Shown: positions 8,770 through 16,350, counted from the stretch's first letter. The stretch is 54,306 nt of DNA from Aneurinibacillus terranovensis DSM 18919 (GCF_000430625.1 NZ_AUMJ01000045.1:1-54306); one strand, 5' to 3'. A program made the numbers and translations. The notes: generated from the letters alone by a model not told the origin.

Positions 8770-9426
8770 TCAACTATCCAATTCCACATCGACCGGAATG
8801 GTTATCACTAGTCCGTCTTTGATTCTCTTCTTAAGTTCAGGGATTAGCTTTTTAATCACATCGGTTTTTCCTACCGATTCAATTAACACCGGAACCTGTG
8901 AGGATAAGGAAAATAATGAGGATTTATGAATGACATGATCTCTGCCGAATCCCTCGATTCCACGGCTTAAAACTGACCATCTTAAGTCGTGTTTTTGCAA
9001 AAACTCAAGAAGTTCCTCATACAAGGTTCTTCCCAACCAATTAGACTTTTCCTTCACATAAATTTTCAGCATAAGAAAATCATGATCTTGCATCGAATCC
9101 TCCTCCTCAAAAAGGCTATAAGCGGGCATGATTACTATTCGGCCATGAAACCCTTTATTTTTTAACTTTGGTAAAACAGCCTGAATCTTATCCTGATTCT
9201 CGAAAGTCTCAATGACAATGGGAAGATTATTAAATGAGATATTTTCTAAAACTAAAGAGCGTAGGCGATTCTCTTCATCAAGTCCTTCATCCGCACGACA
9301 AGCGGTGAGGCCGGAAAAGCCCTCACGCCATAACAGTTGGACAATATCCTGGTATAACAACCTCCATTGTGTTTCACCTTCTTGAAATTCACCCAGCACC
9401 ACTTTCAATAAAGCCGATTTCGTCAT
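8770..9426 (-). CDS. Tandem DUF190 protein of the fluoride operon
   Basis: A 218-residue soluble protein made of two DUF190 copies (about residues 1-105 and 112-215), each with a ferredoxin-like pattern: WRLLYQDIVQLLWREGFSGLTACR in the first, GRTLYEELLEFLQKHDLRWSVLSRGIEGFG in the second. DUF190 resembles PII-like signalling proteins and is often encoded beside crcB/fluC. Here it is the last gene of a fluoride-riboswitch operon, 21 bases after the second fluC, with GGGAGG before ATG 9426. By position it should help or regulate fluoride export; the biochemical role is unknown. Confidence 0.85.
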   Translation of the reverse strand: MTKSALLKVVLGEFQEGETQWRLLYQDIVQLLWREGFSGLTACRADEGLDEENRLRSLVLENISFNNLPIVIETFENQDKIQAVLPKLKNKGFHGRIVIMPAYSLFEEEDSMQDHDFLMLKIYVKEKSNWLGRTLYEELLEFLQKHDLRWSVLSRGIEGFGRDHVIHKSSLFSLSSQVPVLIESVGKTDVIKKLIPELKKRIKDGLVITIPVDVELDS

Positions 9427-9447
9427 TTTTATTCCTCCCTCGCCTCC

Positions 9448-9810
9448 CTATTTTTTCAATTCATTTCCAAGAAAAAACCCGAGTGCCGCCAATAAAATCC
9501 CGGCTATCACACTGACCCCCACATAAAGAAATACAGTTTTCCAATTTTTCTTTTTGCCCAATTGAACATTTTCGTATTGAAAGGTGGAAAAAGTAGTGAA
9601 CGCCCCTAAAAACCCAGCTCCTAACATTGCTGTTACATGGTGATTAAGTTTAGTGCCGTAAAGAAACCCCAGCAAAAATGAACCGATAAGATTAACCGTT
9701 AAAGTTCCAAAAGGAAAGGGCGATGATGTTCTCTTCCCCACACTTTCAACAACAACAAAACGACTGATGGCGCCGATAAAACCACCGAGGCCAATTAAAA
9801 ATATATCCAT
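9448..9810 (-). CDS. crcB: Fluoride channel FluC/CrcB, subunit 2
   Basis: A 120-residue membrane protein with four hydrophobic segments, the exact size of Fluc fluoride channels. The signature GAFTTFSTFQYE (about residues 70-81), which lines the pore with the phenylalanine ladder, and the N-terminal GLGGFIGAISRF are intact. Fluc proteins work as antiparallel dimers; Bacillota often encode two different subunits that pair, and this gene starts 3 bases after the other fluC stops, so a heterodimer is likely. Together with the riboswitch this makes a fluoride resistance operon. Confidence 0.93.
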   Translation of the reverse strand: MDIFLIGLGGFIGAISRFVVVESVGKRTSSPFPFGTLTVNLIGSFLLGFLYGTKLNHHVTAMLGAGFLGAFTTFSTFQYENVQLGKKKNWKTVFLYVGVSVIAGILLAALGFFLGNELKK

Positions 9811-9813
9811 TTT

Positions 9814-10212
9814 CTACTCACTTTCCTGTCGTATTTCCGCTTTTTCATACTCGCCTAATGAAATTCCCAAAAATGTAAATAAATAACCTCCGAGCAGACT
9901 TGCCGCTATGTAGACACACGCAGTTAAATAATGGCCGGCAATAAAGAGTGTGTTGGTCTCCTGGCTAAATGTAGAAAAGGTAGTGAAGGAACCAACAAAC
10001 CCTGTGCCAAACGAGGTTCGAAAATGCGGATGGACCGTAATTCGTGTAGTGGTGAGTGTATAGAAAAAAGAAAGAACAAAACAGCCTATCAGGTTAATAA
10101 CCAACGTAGGAAAGGGAAAAGAATAGTTTTCGTGCCCCCCAACCCAGGCTCCCAGCAAAAATCGGCAAATAGCGCCAATCACTCCGCCAATCCCAACAAA
10201 ATAATAAATCAT
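9814..10212 (-). CDS. crcB: Fluoride channel FluC/CrcB, subunit 1
   Basis: A 132-residue four-segment membrane protein of the Fluc family. GGVIGAICRFLLGAW opens segment 1 and GSFTTFSTFSQE (about residues 74-85) is the pore signature. ATG 10212 has GGGTGA 6 bases upstream; a TTG two codons before is less well placed. It is the first gene after the fluoride riboswitch and is followed almost without gap by the second subunit and then by the DUF190 gene, all on the minus strand. Confidence 0.93.
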   Translation of the reverse strand: MIYYFVGIGGVIGAICRFLLGAWVGGHENYSFPFPTLVINLIGCFVLSFFYTLTTTRITVHPHFRTSFGTGFVGSFTTFSTFSQETNTLFIAGHYLTACVYIAASLLGGYLFTFLGISLGEYEKAEIRQESE

Positions 10213-10267
10213 GTGCAATCACCCTTCTTATTGTCGACAACATGTTTGTAAATGTTACCCAAAAATA

Positions 10268-10303
10268 AACAAACTCCTACCAGAAAAATGATCTGGTAGG
10301 AGT
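10268..10303 (-). terminator. Terminator of the fluoride riboswitch
   Basis: On the minus strand the 3' end of the aptamer (ACTCCTACCAG, 10293-10303) can pair with CTGGTAGGAGT (10273-10283) followed by a T-rich stretch. Folding of this hairpin competes with the aptamer's pseudoknot, so fluoride binding should allow read-through. Confidence 0.85.
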
Positions 10304-10346
10304 CATTAGCTAAAATTAGCGGTTATGGCGAACTCCATCACCTATA
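10293..10346 (-). ncRNA. Fluoride (crcB) riboswitch
   Basis: The minus strand reads GGTGATGGAGTTCGCCAT, then AACCGCTAATTTTAGC, then TAATGACTCCTACCAG, which is the crcB-motif aptamer: conserved GGxGAUGG, UUCGCCAUAACCGC and the pseudoknot UAAUGACUCCUACC. It lies 80 bases upstream of the first fluC, directly in front of a terminator, the classic transcription-control layout. Confidence 0.95.
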
Positions 10347-10357
10347 GGTTTATGCTA

Positions 10358-10386
10358 ATAATACCCAAGTACAAAAGAAAAATCAA
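10358..10386 (-). promoter_or_regulatory. Sigma-A type promoter of the fluoride operon
   Basis: On the minus strand TTGATT (10381-10386) and TATTAT (10358-10363) are exactly 17 bases apart, and the aptamer begins about 12 bases downstream of the -10 box. Confidence 0.7.
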
Positions 10387-10445
10387 TTACAGATTATATT
10401 TTTACGACTTTCAAATTAAAATAAGTTCAACCCCGATGTCTGCTC

Positions 10446-10474
10446 TTGACAAAAATTAAATCATCTCATACTCT
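10446..10474 (+). promoter_or_regulatory. Sigma-A type promoter of the MFS gene
   Basis: TTGACA (10446-10451) and TACTCT (10469-10474) are 17 bases apart, 62 bases before the start of the MFS transporter. Confidence 0.65.
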
Positions 10475-10535
10475 TGGTTACATTCAAAGTAAGGGAAATA
10501 ATTTATAGCAGTTAATTTAAGATATGAGGTAAACC

Positions 10536-11726
10536 ATGAAAACTGACACAGAAAACGGACAAAAGGGGATTTTAGGCATCCATCCAGTCGTTTTTGTCAC
10601 CGGCTTAGTAAGTTTATTTACCGATCTATCCAGCGAGATGATTGTTCCCATTCTCCCACTATTTCTTACTTCCATACTCCACGTTCAAGTCTCAGAGGTT
10701 GGTATCATTGAAGGAATTGCAGAAAGTACTGCGAGTGTACTCAAACTGTTTTCCGGCTGGATTTCTGACCGGCTTGGGAGAAGAAAGCCCCTCATGATAG
10801 TAGGCTATGGTTTCTCCAACCTCGTAAAACCGCTTTTCGCATTAAGCACGTCCTGGGGACAAGTTCTTGCGGTTCGATTTGCTGACAGGTTTGGGAAAGG
10901 AGTACGCGGTGCTCCGCGGGATGCGCTTATCGCAGACTCAGTGACCAAGGAAGAACGCGGTAAAGCCTTTGGTTTTCACCGGGCCCTTGATACACTTGGA
11001 GCAGCCGTTGGGCCTTTTACGGCATTTTGGATATTAACATGGTTTCACAATAATTATCGTATCGTTTTCTGGATATCGGCGATTCCAGGGATTTTGGCCA
11101 TTATTCTACTCGTTTTTTTCTTAAAAGAAAAACAGAAACAGGTACAGCGGAAAAGCAACTCCAGGCTGCCGAAGATTGGCTTTAAGGGGTTAGGCAGGCG
11201 TTTTATATGGTTTACTCTGGTGTCCACACTCTTTGCGTTAGGAAACTCTTCTGACGCTTTTCTCATTCTGCAATCACAAAATGCCGGAATGGCGCCAAGC
11301 TTAATTCCACTTGCATACTTTGCCTTTAATCTAACCTACAGCCTCTTTGCTATGCCTGCGGGAATATTGTCTGATCGTATTGGCAGGCGTTCTGTTTTGG
11401 TAGCCGGGTATTTAATTTTTGCCCTCATTTACTTTGGATTCGGCATTGCGAATAATGCTACTTGGATTTGGGTTTTATTTATTATATACGGACTTTATTA
11501 TGCTACAACAGAAGGAATTCAAAAAGCTTATATCGCCGATTTAGTACCAGAAGGACAAAGAGGAACGGCAATGGGTACTTTCAATGCCTTAACAGGGATA
11601 GCAGCATTACCGGCAAGCATTGCCGCCGGTTTTTTGTGGCAATCTTATGGCCCCTTGGCTACTTTTGGTGTGAGCAGTTTGTTTGCGATTGCAGCTGCTA
11701 TTTTGATGGTAGTTTTCCGAATTTAG
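10536..11726 (+). CDS. Major facilitator superfamily transporter
   Basis: A 396-residue, 12-segment MFS carrier. The loop 2-3 signature appears as SGWISDRLGRRKPLMIVGY (about residues 74-92) and its second-half echo as AGILSDRIGRRSVLVAGY (about 275-292); RFADRFGKGVRGAPRDALIAD in segment 4/5 is typical of a group of MFS proteins related to efflux carriers. Substrate unknown. GAGGTAAACC precedes ATG 10536 and a good promoter lies upstream. It is monocistronic and diverges from the fluoride operon. Confidence 0.88.
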   Translation: MKTDTENGQKGILGIHPVVFVTGLVSLFTDLSSEMIVPILPLFLTSILHVQVSEVGIIEGIAESTASVLKLFSGWISDRLGRRKPLMIVGYGFSNLVKPLFALSTSWGQVLAVRFADRFGKGVRGAPRDALIADSVTKEERGKAFGFHRALDTLGAAVGPFTAFWILTWFHNNYRIVFWISAIPGILAIILLVFFLKEKQKQVQRKSNSRLPKIGFKGLGRRFIWFTLVSTLFALGNSSDAFLILQSQNAGMAPSLIPLAYFAFNLTYSLFAMPAGILSDRIGRRSVLVAGYLIFALIYFGFGIANNATWIWVLFIIYGLYYATTEGIQKAYIADLVPEGQRGTAMGTFNALTGIAALPASIAAGFLWQSYGPLATFGVSSLFAIAAAILMVVFRI

Positions 11727-11799
11727 ACGGATGGTTATTTGTGATGATTGCATGGGGCTGTCGAAAAAGTCATGAGAATAACTAAGGAGTCGCTTTTTT

Positions 11800-11982
11800 T
11801 TTCCCAAAGGACAGTATGCCAAGGCATTGACGAAAAATATTCCACAAGGCTATGTCAAACTGCAACACTACTTTCTCGACGGGACAAAAATCGAAGCCGA
11901 TGCCAATCGGTATACCTTTGTTTGGAAGAAAGCGGTGAAGCAAATTCGCAAGGACTTCCTTTCTGCACAAAGGCGGCAGTAG
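11800..11982 (+). pseudogene. IS1182-family transposase, internal fragment
   Basis: The frame reads KNIPQGYVKLQHYFLDGTKI followed by EADANRYTFVWKKAVKQIRK and a stop at 11980-11982. FLDGTKIEANANRYTFVW is a hallmark of IS1182 transposases, including an Asp of the DDE site. No start codon with ribosome-binding site and no C-terminal catalytic part remain, so it is dead. Confidence 0.8.
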
Positions 11983-11997
11983 ACCAAAGCCGAAGAG

Positions 11998-12040
11998 CAG
12001 TCGGGCAGAAATAACTCTGTGCCCGACTGTTTTTTTTTTT
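11998..12040 (+). terminator. Intrinsic terminator inside the IS1182 remnant
   Basis: CAGTCGGGCA (11998-12007) pairs with TGCCCGACTG (12020-12029), loop of 12, followed by eleven T residues. Confidence 0.85.
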
Positions 12041-12110
12041 GCGAAGTGAGCAAAAATTAACGAATGAGAGGCTACCCCCCAGTAGAAAAACTACTTTTGG
12101 GACAGCCCCA

Positions 12111-12309
12111 CTGAGAAAAACTCGCGGGCGTTGCCGCTCGTCCTTTTTCTGCAGGGAAGCGAAACGGCCGCTTAGTGACCGGAAGGTCGGACCGACAAAA
12201 CATCCGGGTACCTCAATGATGGAGACAATTGTCGGTCTGATCGACCTTCCGGCCACACGCTCCACATCGAAAAAGCAACGTTCGGCACACTCCCGCGAGT
12301 TTTTCTCAG
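12111..12309. repeat. 199-bp MITE-like element with perfect 18-bp terminal inverted repeats
   Basis: CTGAGAAAAACTCGCGGG (12111-12128) is the exact inverse of 12292-12309. Inside, CCGGAAGGTCG...GACCGACAA (12180-12198) mirrors TTGTCGGTC...CGACCTTCCGG (12229-12252), so the whole can fold into one long cruciform or RNA hairpin. It has no credible coding frame. It fits a non-autonomous transposon or a palindromic repeat element. Confidence 0.65.
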
Positions 12310-12316
12310 GTGACCC

Positions 12317-12373
12317 ATGGAGGAAAGTATATGTTGCTTTAACACTGTAAAGCAACATATACTTTCCTTAACG
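12317..12373 (+). repeat. 57-bp palindromic repeat, copy 1
   Basis: Identical over 57 bases to 14710-14766, in the same orientation. Its core is a perfect 19-bp stem (GGAAAGTATATGTTGCTTT and its complement) with an 8-base loop AACACTGT. Its right end touches the T run of the terminator of the minus-strand gene at 12417. Confidence 0.9.
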
Positions 12374-12374
12374 T

Positions 12375-12405
12375 TAAAAAAGGTGGGGTTAATTTCTCCC
12401 CACCT
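12375..12405 (-). terminator. Intrinsic terminator of the 72-residue gene
   Basis: On the minus strand AGGTGGGG (12398-12405) pairs with CCCCACCT (12381-12388), followed by six T residues; it starts 12 bases past the stop codon. Confidence 0.85.
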
Positions 12406-12416
12406 CTCTCCGATTA

Positions 12417-12635
12417 TTAACGGTATGCAATATGATGATTTAACTTTTTCTGAAGTTCCTGTTTCGTCACGCTACTCGGTTCACGAAGAGAAGGATCCTT
12501 ATCAATCGCCTCTTTTACCATATTAAGATAATCTACGTAAAAAAATCCGCGTGGATCTTTGAGCAGCACTTCCTGTAGAATTTTCACTTCCGCTTTCATC
12601 GCCATCTTTTGATGGTCCCTAGTCCGGGTTGACAT
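12417..12635 (-). CDS. Small hypothetical protein (72 aa)
   Basis: A 72-residue, highly charged, probably helical cytoplasmic protein (MSTRTRDHQKMAMKAEVK at the start, DYLNMVKEAIDKDPSLREP in the middle). I recognise no family. The gene looks real: ATG 12635 follows GGAGGAGAAT, and a strong intrinsic terminator closes it. It sits between mobile-element debris and a broken MFS gene. A start four codons further up is possible but would put the ribosome-binding site inside the gene. Confidence 0.65.
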   Translation of the reverse strand: MSTRTRDHQKMAMKAEVKILQEVLLKDPRGFFYVDYLNMVKEAIDKDPSLREPSSVTKQELQKKLNHHIAYR

Positions 12636-12796
12636 ATTCTCCTCCACCTTTGCAGCCTCCTTTATTTGTCGATAGTCTGAATGCTAGTATAGTACCCTTT
12701 CCCGTGTTGAAATGCAAACCTGGATTTCACACATCCGGCTTTTTTCAAGGGCTTACTAATAATAAATTAAGCAGAAAAAAGACACTGAATCAAGTC

Positions 12797-13730
12797 ATGG
12801 CTCAAACGCGTCTACCATACCTGCCCATTTTTCCCGGGTGCCAAATATACCAGTCACGCTTCAGATTATCTGTAGAAGAACCTTCCTATGCGGATTCGCA
12901 TCCGGTTTTTGGTCTATGTTTTTATTTCGTTTTCTCGCAGGAATGAGTGCTGCCTTCACTGCCCCACAGGTATGGGCCGCGATTGCTACCTTAGTTCCTC
13001 CCGATAAGATGGTAAAAGCAATGGGAGTGGCAACGGCAGGTCTTGCTGCTTCGCAGGCACTCGGCGTTCCTATTGGCAGCTACCTGGCCGCAGCCCATTG
13101 GCCCACTCCTTTTTTTGTTATTGGATGCGGGGCAATTATTCTCGTTATTTTGATCTTAGTTCTTATACCTCACTCACCTCCCGCACTTCAAAACCGTAAA
13201 CCTGCTATTTTTAAACGTTACCGCACACTGGTGGCCGATGGAAGAGCAAAAAAAGCCTTCCTTGCGTATTTTGTGTTCCAGACAGGAAATTTTGCCGCCT
13301 TCTCGTTTATTGGCCCATGGCTATCCGACAAATATGAATTAAGCAGTGCAGGAATAGGAACGGTAATGATTTTTCCAGGACTCGGAAACACAGTGGGAAG
13401 CTTCTACGGTGGAACTTTCACGCAGAAAATTGGGCACTGGCGGGCGTTGACTGTCGGAATTCTACTCTCGCAATTATATACATACTTGTTCCCTTGACGA
13501 TCTTGCAATCACTTTCCGTCCAATCACGAGGGACGATCGCCAGCCTTGCCAGCGCCGCCATGTACGGAGCCACAACGTTAGGGGCTTATATTGCCGGAAT
13601 ACTTTATACCAACATAGCCGGTTTCCTGTCCATCAGTATTTTTACAGCCTGTTGTTATGTACTGTCCCTGCTGCTGTTTATGAGTGGAAGTTTAATTGGC
13701 AGAGAAATTTCCGGGCAATTAAGCTCATAA
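12797..13730 (+). pseudogene. MFS transporter gene with frameshifts and internal deletion
   Basis: Remains of a 12-segment drug-type MFS carrier. ATG 12797 opens MAQTRLPYLPIFPG, the usual N-terminus, but the next part (VPNIPVTLQI) continues in another frame from about 12838, and about 40 residues around segments 1-3 appear to be missing. The long middle (FRFLAGMSAAFTAPQVWAA ... AAFSFIGPWL, 12838-13497) is well preserved; near 13465-13475 another shift moves AIIYILVPLTILQ and the last segments to the frame ending at 13730. At least two lesions, so no working product. Confidence 0.8.
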
Positions 13731-13847
13731 TCCTCACCATATTTTTCATACAAAAGGAAGCATTACATTTTTAGTATTATAAACCGTTTTTTAGTATATG
13801 TCTTGAAATAAATCTATGTCTTTTTGAATTTAAAGATCAATGGAACT

Positions 13848-14309
13848 ATGATAACATTATGTGGTAAAATAGTAAAAAAAAGGTGGTTACATGATTTGGA
13901 GGAAGATAAAAACTCAAAGTTCACTAAACCGGGGCATTCATTTAAAAGTTTAAGTACCTTAGCTAAGTTGACTGTTATATGTGGAACAGGACTGGTTATA
14001 TTGTTTGCCATTAGTTTAGTAAGTTCCCTTTGGTTTTTTTTAATTAGTGGTGCATTCAGTATATTAGATATCCGTATTAGAACTTGGGATTCATTCACGT
14101 GGTTTGTTTGTATATTTTTAGTTATCATTTGTTTTATCAGTTTTATTACATTAATTTTGAGGTTAATGAATAAATTTTGGTTTCCCAATATTTCTCAATT
14201 TTCATATAATTTTTTTATTTACTTGTTACAGTTTAGTGTATGTTTTGGGTTTATTAAATTAACAATTGAAAATTTGAAAGGTATTGAATTCGAAACCTAT
14301 CCATACTAA
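13848..14309 (+). CDS. AT-rich hypothetical membrane protein
   Basis: An open frame of about 150 residues with three to four strongly hydrophobic segments (LAKLTVICGTGLVILFAISL, WFVCIFLVIICFISFITLIL, FFIYLLQFSVCFGFIKL). No family is recognised. Base composition is clearly more AT-rich than the neighbours, suggesting transfer. The start is uncertain: ATG 13848 lacks a ribosome-binding site, a TTG at 13824 is no better, and the best site nearby (AAGGTGGTTAC before ATG 13894) opens a different frame that stops early, so the N-terminus may carry a frameshift. It converges on the remnant at 14478, sharing a terminator. Confidence 0.45.
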   Translation: MITLCGKIVKKRWLHDLEEDKNSKFTKPGHSFKSLSTLAKLTVICGTGLVILFAISLVSSLWFFLISGAFSILDIRIRTWDSFTWFVCIFLVIICFISFITLILRLMNKFWFPNISQFSYNFFIYLLQFSVCFGFIKLTIENLKGIEFETYPY

Positions 14310-14427
14310 TTCTAAGCGCTATTGTACCTATTTTAGATGTATTGGGTAATTTAATTACACATAAGAAAGAAAAAAAGTAAGATTACTACCGCTAATCAAA
14401 ACTCAAACTTTATACGTTACCCTTGCT

Positions 14428-14475
14428 ATATGCTAAAACAACCAACCAAAATTTAGGTTGGTTGTTTTAGCATAT
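14428..14475. terminator. Bidirectional terminator with perfect 20-bp stem
   Basis: ATATGCTAAAACAACCAACC (14428-14447) is exactly complementary to 14456-14475, loop of 8. It lies between two convergent frames and overlaps the flanks of both. Confidence 0.75.
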
Positions 14476-14477
14476 AA

Positions 14478-14709
14478 TTAAAGTAGAGATACTAAGAATT
14501 TTGCAATTTCTTTTGCTACATCCGGTGGAGCACCAAGTTTTTGTATTCCAGAAGCCAGAGCATTTTCAGTCCAAGTAACGGTTGTATCAAGAAAGTCTGC
14601 TAGTTTAATAGAGTTATATCTGATCCAAATACCCGTCCTTGGACTAAACCAGCTAACTACTTCACCAAGAGCTGCACCCCCAGCTCTTAAAGCTACTTTT
14701 AAAGCCTTT
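14478..14709 (-). pseudogene. Beheaded small amphipathic protein gene
   Basis: The minus-strand frame encodes about 76 residues: KALKVALRAGGAALGEVVSW, a short turn SPRTGIWIRYN, then KLADFLDTTVTWTENALASG and a closing helix PDVAKEIAKFLVSLL. The helices are amphipathic and the peptide is Trp- and Gly-containing, as in small membrane-active peptides, but I cannot assign it to a family. There is no start codon or ribosome-binding site: the frame runs straight into the 57-bp palindrome at 14710, which seems to have replaced the 5' end. Convergent with the AT-rich membrane protein gene. Confidence 0.4.
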
Positions 14710-14766
14710 ATGGAGGAAAGTATATGTTGCTTTAACACTGTAAAGCAACATATACTTTCCTTAACG
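14710..14766 (+). repeat. 57-bp palindromic repeat, copy 2
   Basis: Same 57 bases as 12317-12373. It joins the beheaded gene on its left and, seven bases further right, the terminator of the transporter at 14794. Confidence 0.9.
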
Positions 14767-14772
14767 ATAAAG

Positions 14773-14797
14773 AAAACCCCCGCGAAGCGGGGGTTAT
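14773..14797 (-). terminator. Intrinsic terminator of the ACS-family transporter
   Basis: On the minus strand ACCCCCGC (14786-14793) and GCGGGGGT (14775-14782) form a GC-rich stem with a 3-base loop followed by TTTCTTTAT. It overlaps the stop codon region of the gene. Confidence 0.85.
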
Positions 14798-16125
14798 TCA
14801 ACAACTGTATAGGAACCGTTGATCTGTTTGTTTACATATGTTTTCCCTGGTCTCACAAAAACCATGCAAAGCATTCCGATTGCGGCCGCAATAGCAGCCG
14901 CAATAAACATTGCTTTATACCCGCTGCCTGCGACAAGAACACCTGTTAAGGTCGGTGCAACAATCGTCGCAATATTGGTAAAGAAGTGAGTCACTCCACC
15001 GAATGTTCCCGCTTTAGATGGCTCTGTATCAATAATAACGGTCCAATATACGGAGTTCGGCAGGAAGTTAAACGCATTTCCGATAGCCATTAACGTGAGA
15101 ACCGCTCCAACACTATGAACGGTCGGGATAAACAGGAAGCAAACAGCGGTTAACAGGAGAGAAACAACCGCAAGCCCTGAACGCGCAATCCGGAGGCTTC
15201 CCGTTTTGCGCCGCAGCGCGTCCGAGACTTTTCCGCCGATAAGTACTGTAAATACTGCACCGATCCATGGGATCATACCTAAATACCAGAGAGAAGCCAG
15301 TTTAAAATGAAACACGTCCTGCAAATATTTCGGCGTCCATGTAAGAATCAGGAAGTTTACATATTGAAAAGAAAAGTAACCGATTGCATTAAATATCAGC
15401 GTCGGATTTTTAAAGAAATCATACCAGGGAACATGAGCTTCTTCCGATTCTTTAAGCGTTGTTTCCGACTGCAGCAAATCTTTGGACGAGCGAATTTCTG
15501 CAAGCTCTTCCCTGGATACACTCGGATGTTCTTCCGGCAAATTTGTAAACAATTTGCCCCAAACCAATACCCAGATAAGTCCGATGACCCCGAGAATCAC
15601 GAACATAATTTTCCACGTTGTAATAGAAAGAAGGGCAACCGCAACAGGAGCCGTTAATAACGCGCCAAGAGGGGTGCCGAGCAAACCGACAGAAGCGGCA
15701 AATCCTTTTTCCTTTGGGGCCGCCCAGTTAGCCATCGTACGGTTAATAGTAGAAAATATAGGTCCTTCCGACAAACCAAATAAGATACGAAATAGTGCAA
15801 AACCAGCTAAAGCGGAACCACCGAATAAGGCAAGCCCTATATTCCCGGCAAAAGCGGTTCCAATCTCAAAAATCGACCAGGCCGTTCCTGCCAATAACCA
15901 GACAAATTTAGGTCCCTTTCGATCAGAAAGCGCTCCCCCAAATAAAGCACCGAACATATATCCATACCCAAAGTATCCTAAAACCTCTCCCCATGACTTT
16001 GGATTAAGATGAAACAACTTAATAATAGATTCCTGGGCATAGGAGATAGCTCCACGGTCAATATAGTTAATAACGGTCATAAAAACAATCATGCCCATAA
16101 TTAAATGGCGAAAATTACGTTTCAT
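14794..16125 (-). CDS. MFS transporter, anion:cation symporter (ACS) family
   Basis: A 443-residue, 12-segment carrier with the pattern of the ACS family that imports organic anions such as hexuronates, glucarate or phthalate together with protons. Typical landmarks are NYIDRGAISYA in segment 1 (about residues 20-30), GGALSDRKGPKFVWLLAG (about 63-80), the segment-4/5 FRILFGLSEGPIFSTINR (about 112-129) and GTFGGVTHFFTNIATIVAP near the end. Substrate cannot be read from sequence, as no catabolic gene is adjacent. A promoter with a palindrome over the start point lies at 16291-16350, so a dedicated regulator is likely. Confidence 0.88.
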   Translation of the reverse strand: MKRNFRHLIMGMIVFMTVINYIDRGAISYAQESIIKLFHLNPKSWGEVLGYFGYGYMFGALFGGALSDRKGPKFVWLLAGTAWSIFEIGTAFAGNIGLALFGGSALAGFALFRILFGLSEGPIFSTINRTMANWAAPKEKGFAASVGLLGTPLGALLTAPVAVALLSITTWKIMFVILGVIGLIWVLVWGKLFTNLPEEHPSVSREELAEIRSSKDLLQSETTLKESEEAHVPWYDFFKNPTLIFNAIGYFSFQYVNFLILTWTPKYLQDVFHFKLASLWYLGMIPWIGAVFTVLIGGKVSDALRRKTGSLRIARSGLAVVSLLLTAVCFLFIPTVHSVGAVLTLMAIGNAFNFLPNSVYWTVIIDTEPSKAGTFGGVTHFFTNIATIVAPTLTGVLVAGSGYKAMFIAAAIAAAIGMLCMVFVRPGKTYVNKQINGSYTVVE

Positions 16126-16290
16126 TAATTTGCCCCCTCACTCTTTCTATCTACCTTCTACTTACCACTCCCACAAACTACCCCAATCTTTTAATCTTTA
16201 ACTCATAAAACAAATCGCATAACGAATCAAGATTTACACAGATGTATTTTCTCTTATCCCACCCTTCAATTGGTAAAATTTTCGGTCAAT

Positions 16291-16350
16291 TACAAGAAAA
16301 ATGACATGTCATTTCTTGTATAGTATAACCTTTTTAGTTTTACAAATCAA
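16291..16350 (-). promoter_or_regulatory. Promoter and palindromic operator of the ACS transporter
   Basis: On the minus strand TTGATT (16345-16350) and TATACT (16322-16327) are 17 bases apart. Directly downstream, 16291-16320 is a 30-bp near-perfect palindrome centred on ACATGT (outer arms TACAAGAA/TTCTTGTA, inner ATGACATGTCAT). Its place over the start point fits a repressor, for instance of the GntR type. The rest of the 575-bp gap to mntH holds no gene. Confidence 0.6.

Larger units (their letters stand above)
11753..12110 (+). mobile_element. IS1182-like element remnant with both ends
   Basis: Both ends carry an imperfect inverted repeat: TGGGGCTGTCgaAAAAGT at 11753-11770 answers TGGGGCTGTCccAAAAGT (minus strand of 12093-12110), two mismatches in 18. 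Between them only about 180 bases of transposase remain, followed by a terminator hairpin. A full IS1182 element is about 1.6-1.9 kb, so some 80% of the interior is deleted. No target duplication is visible. The right end is directly joined to the 199-bp element at 12111. Confidence 0.7.

Noticed and set aside
12317-12526. Small proteins starting MEESICCFNTVKQHIL at 12317 and 14710
   Set aside because: The shared sequence is just translation of the palindromic repeat; the continuation differs and overlaps terminators.
14478-14804. A 108-residue protein starting at ATG 14804
   Set aside because: The first 32 codons run through the transporter terminator and the palindromic repeat; this is an artefact of read-through, and the true 5' end is missing.
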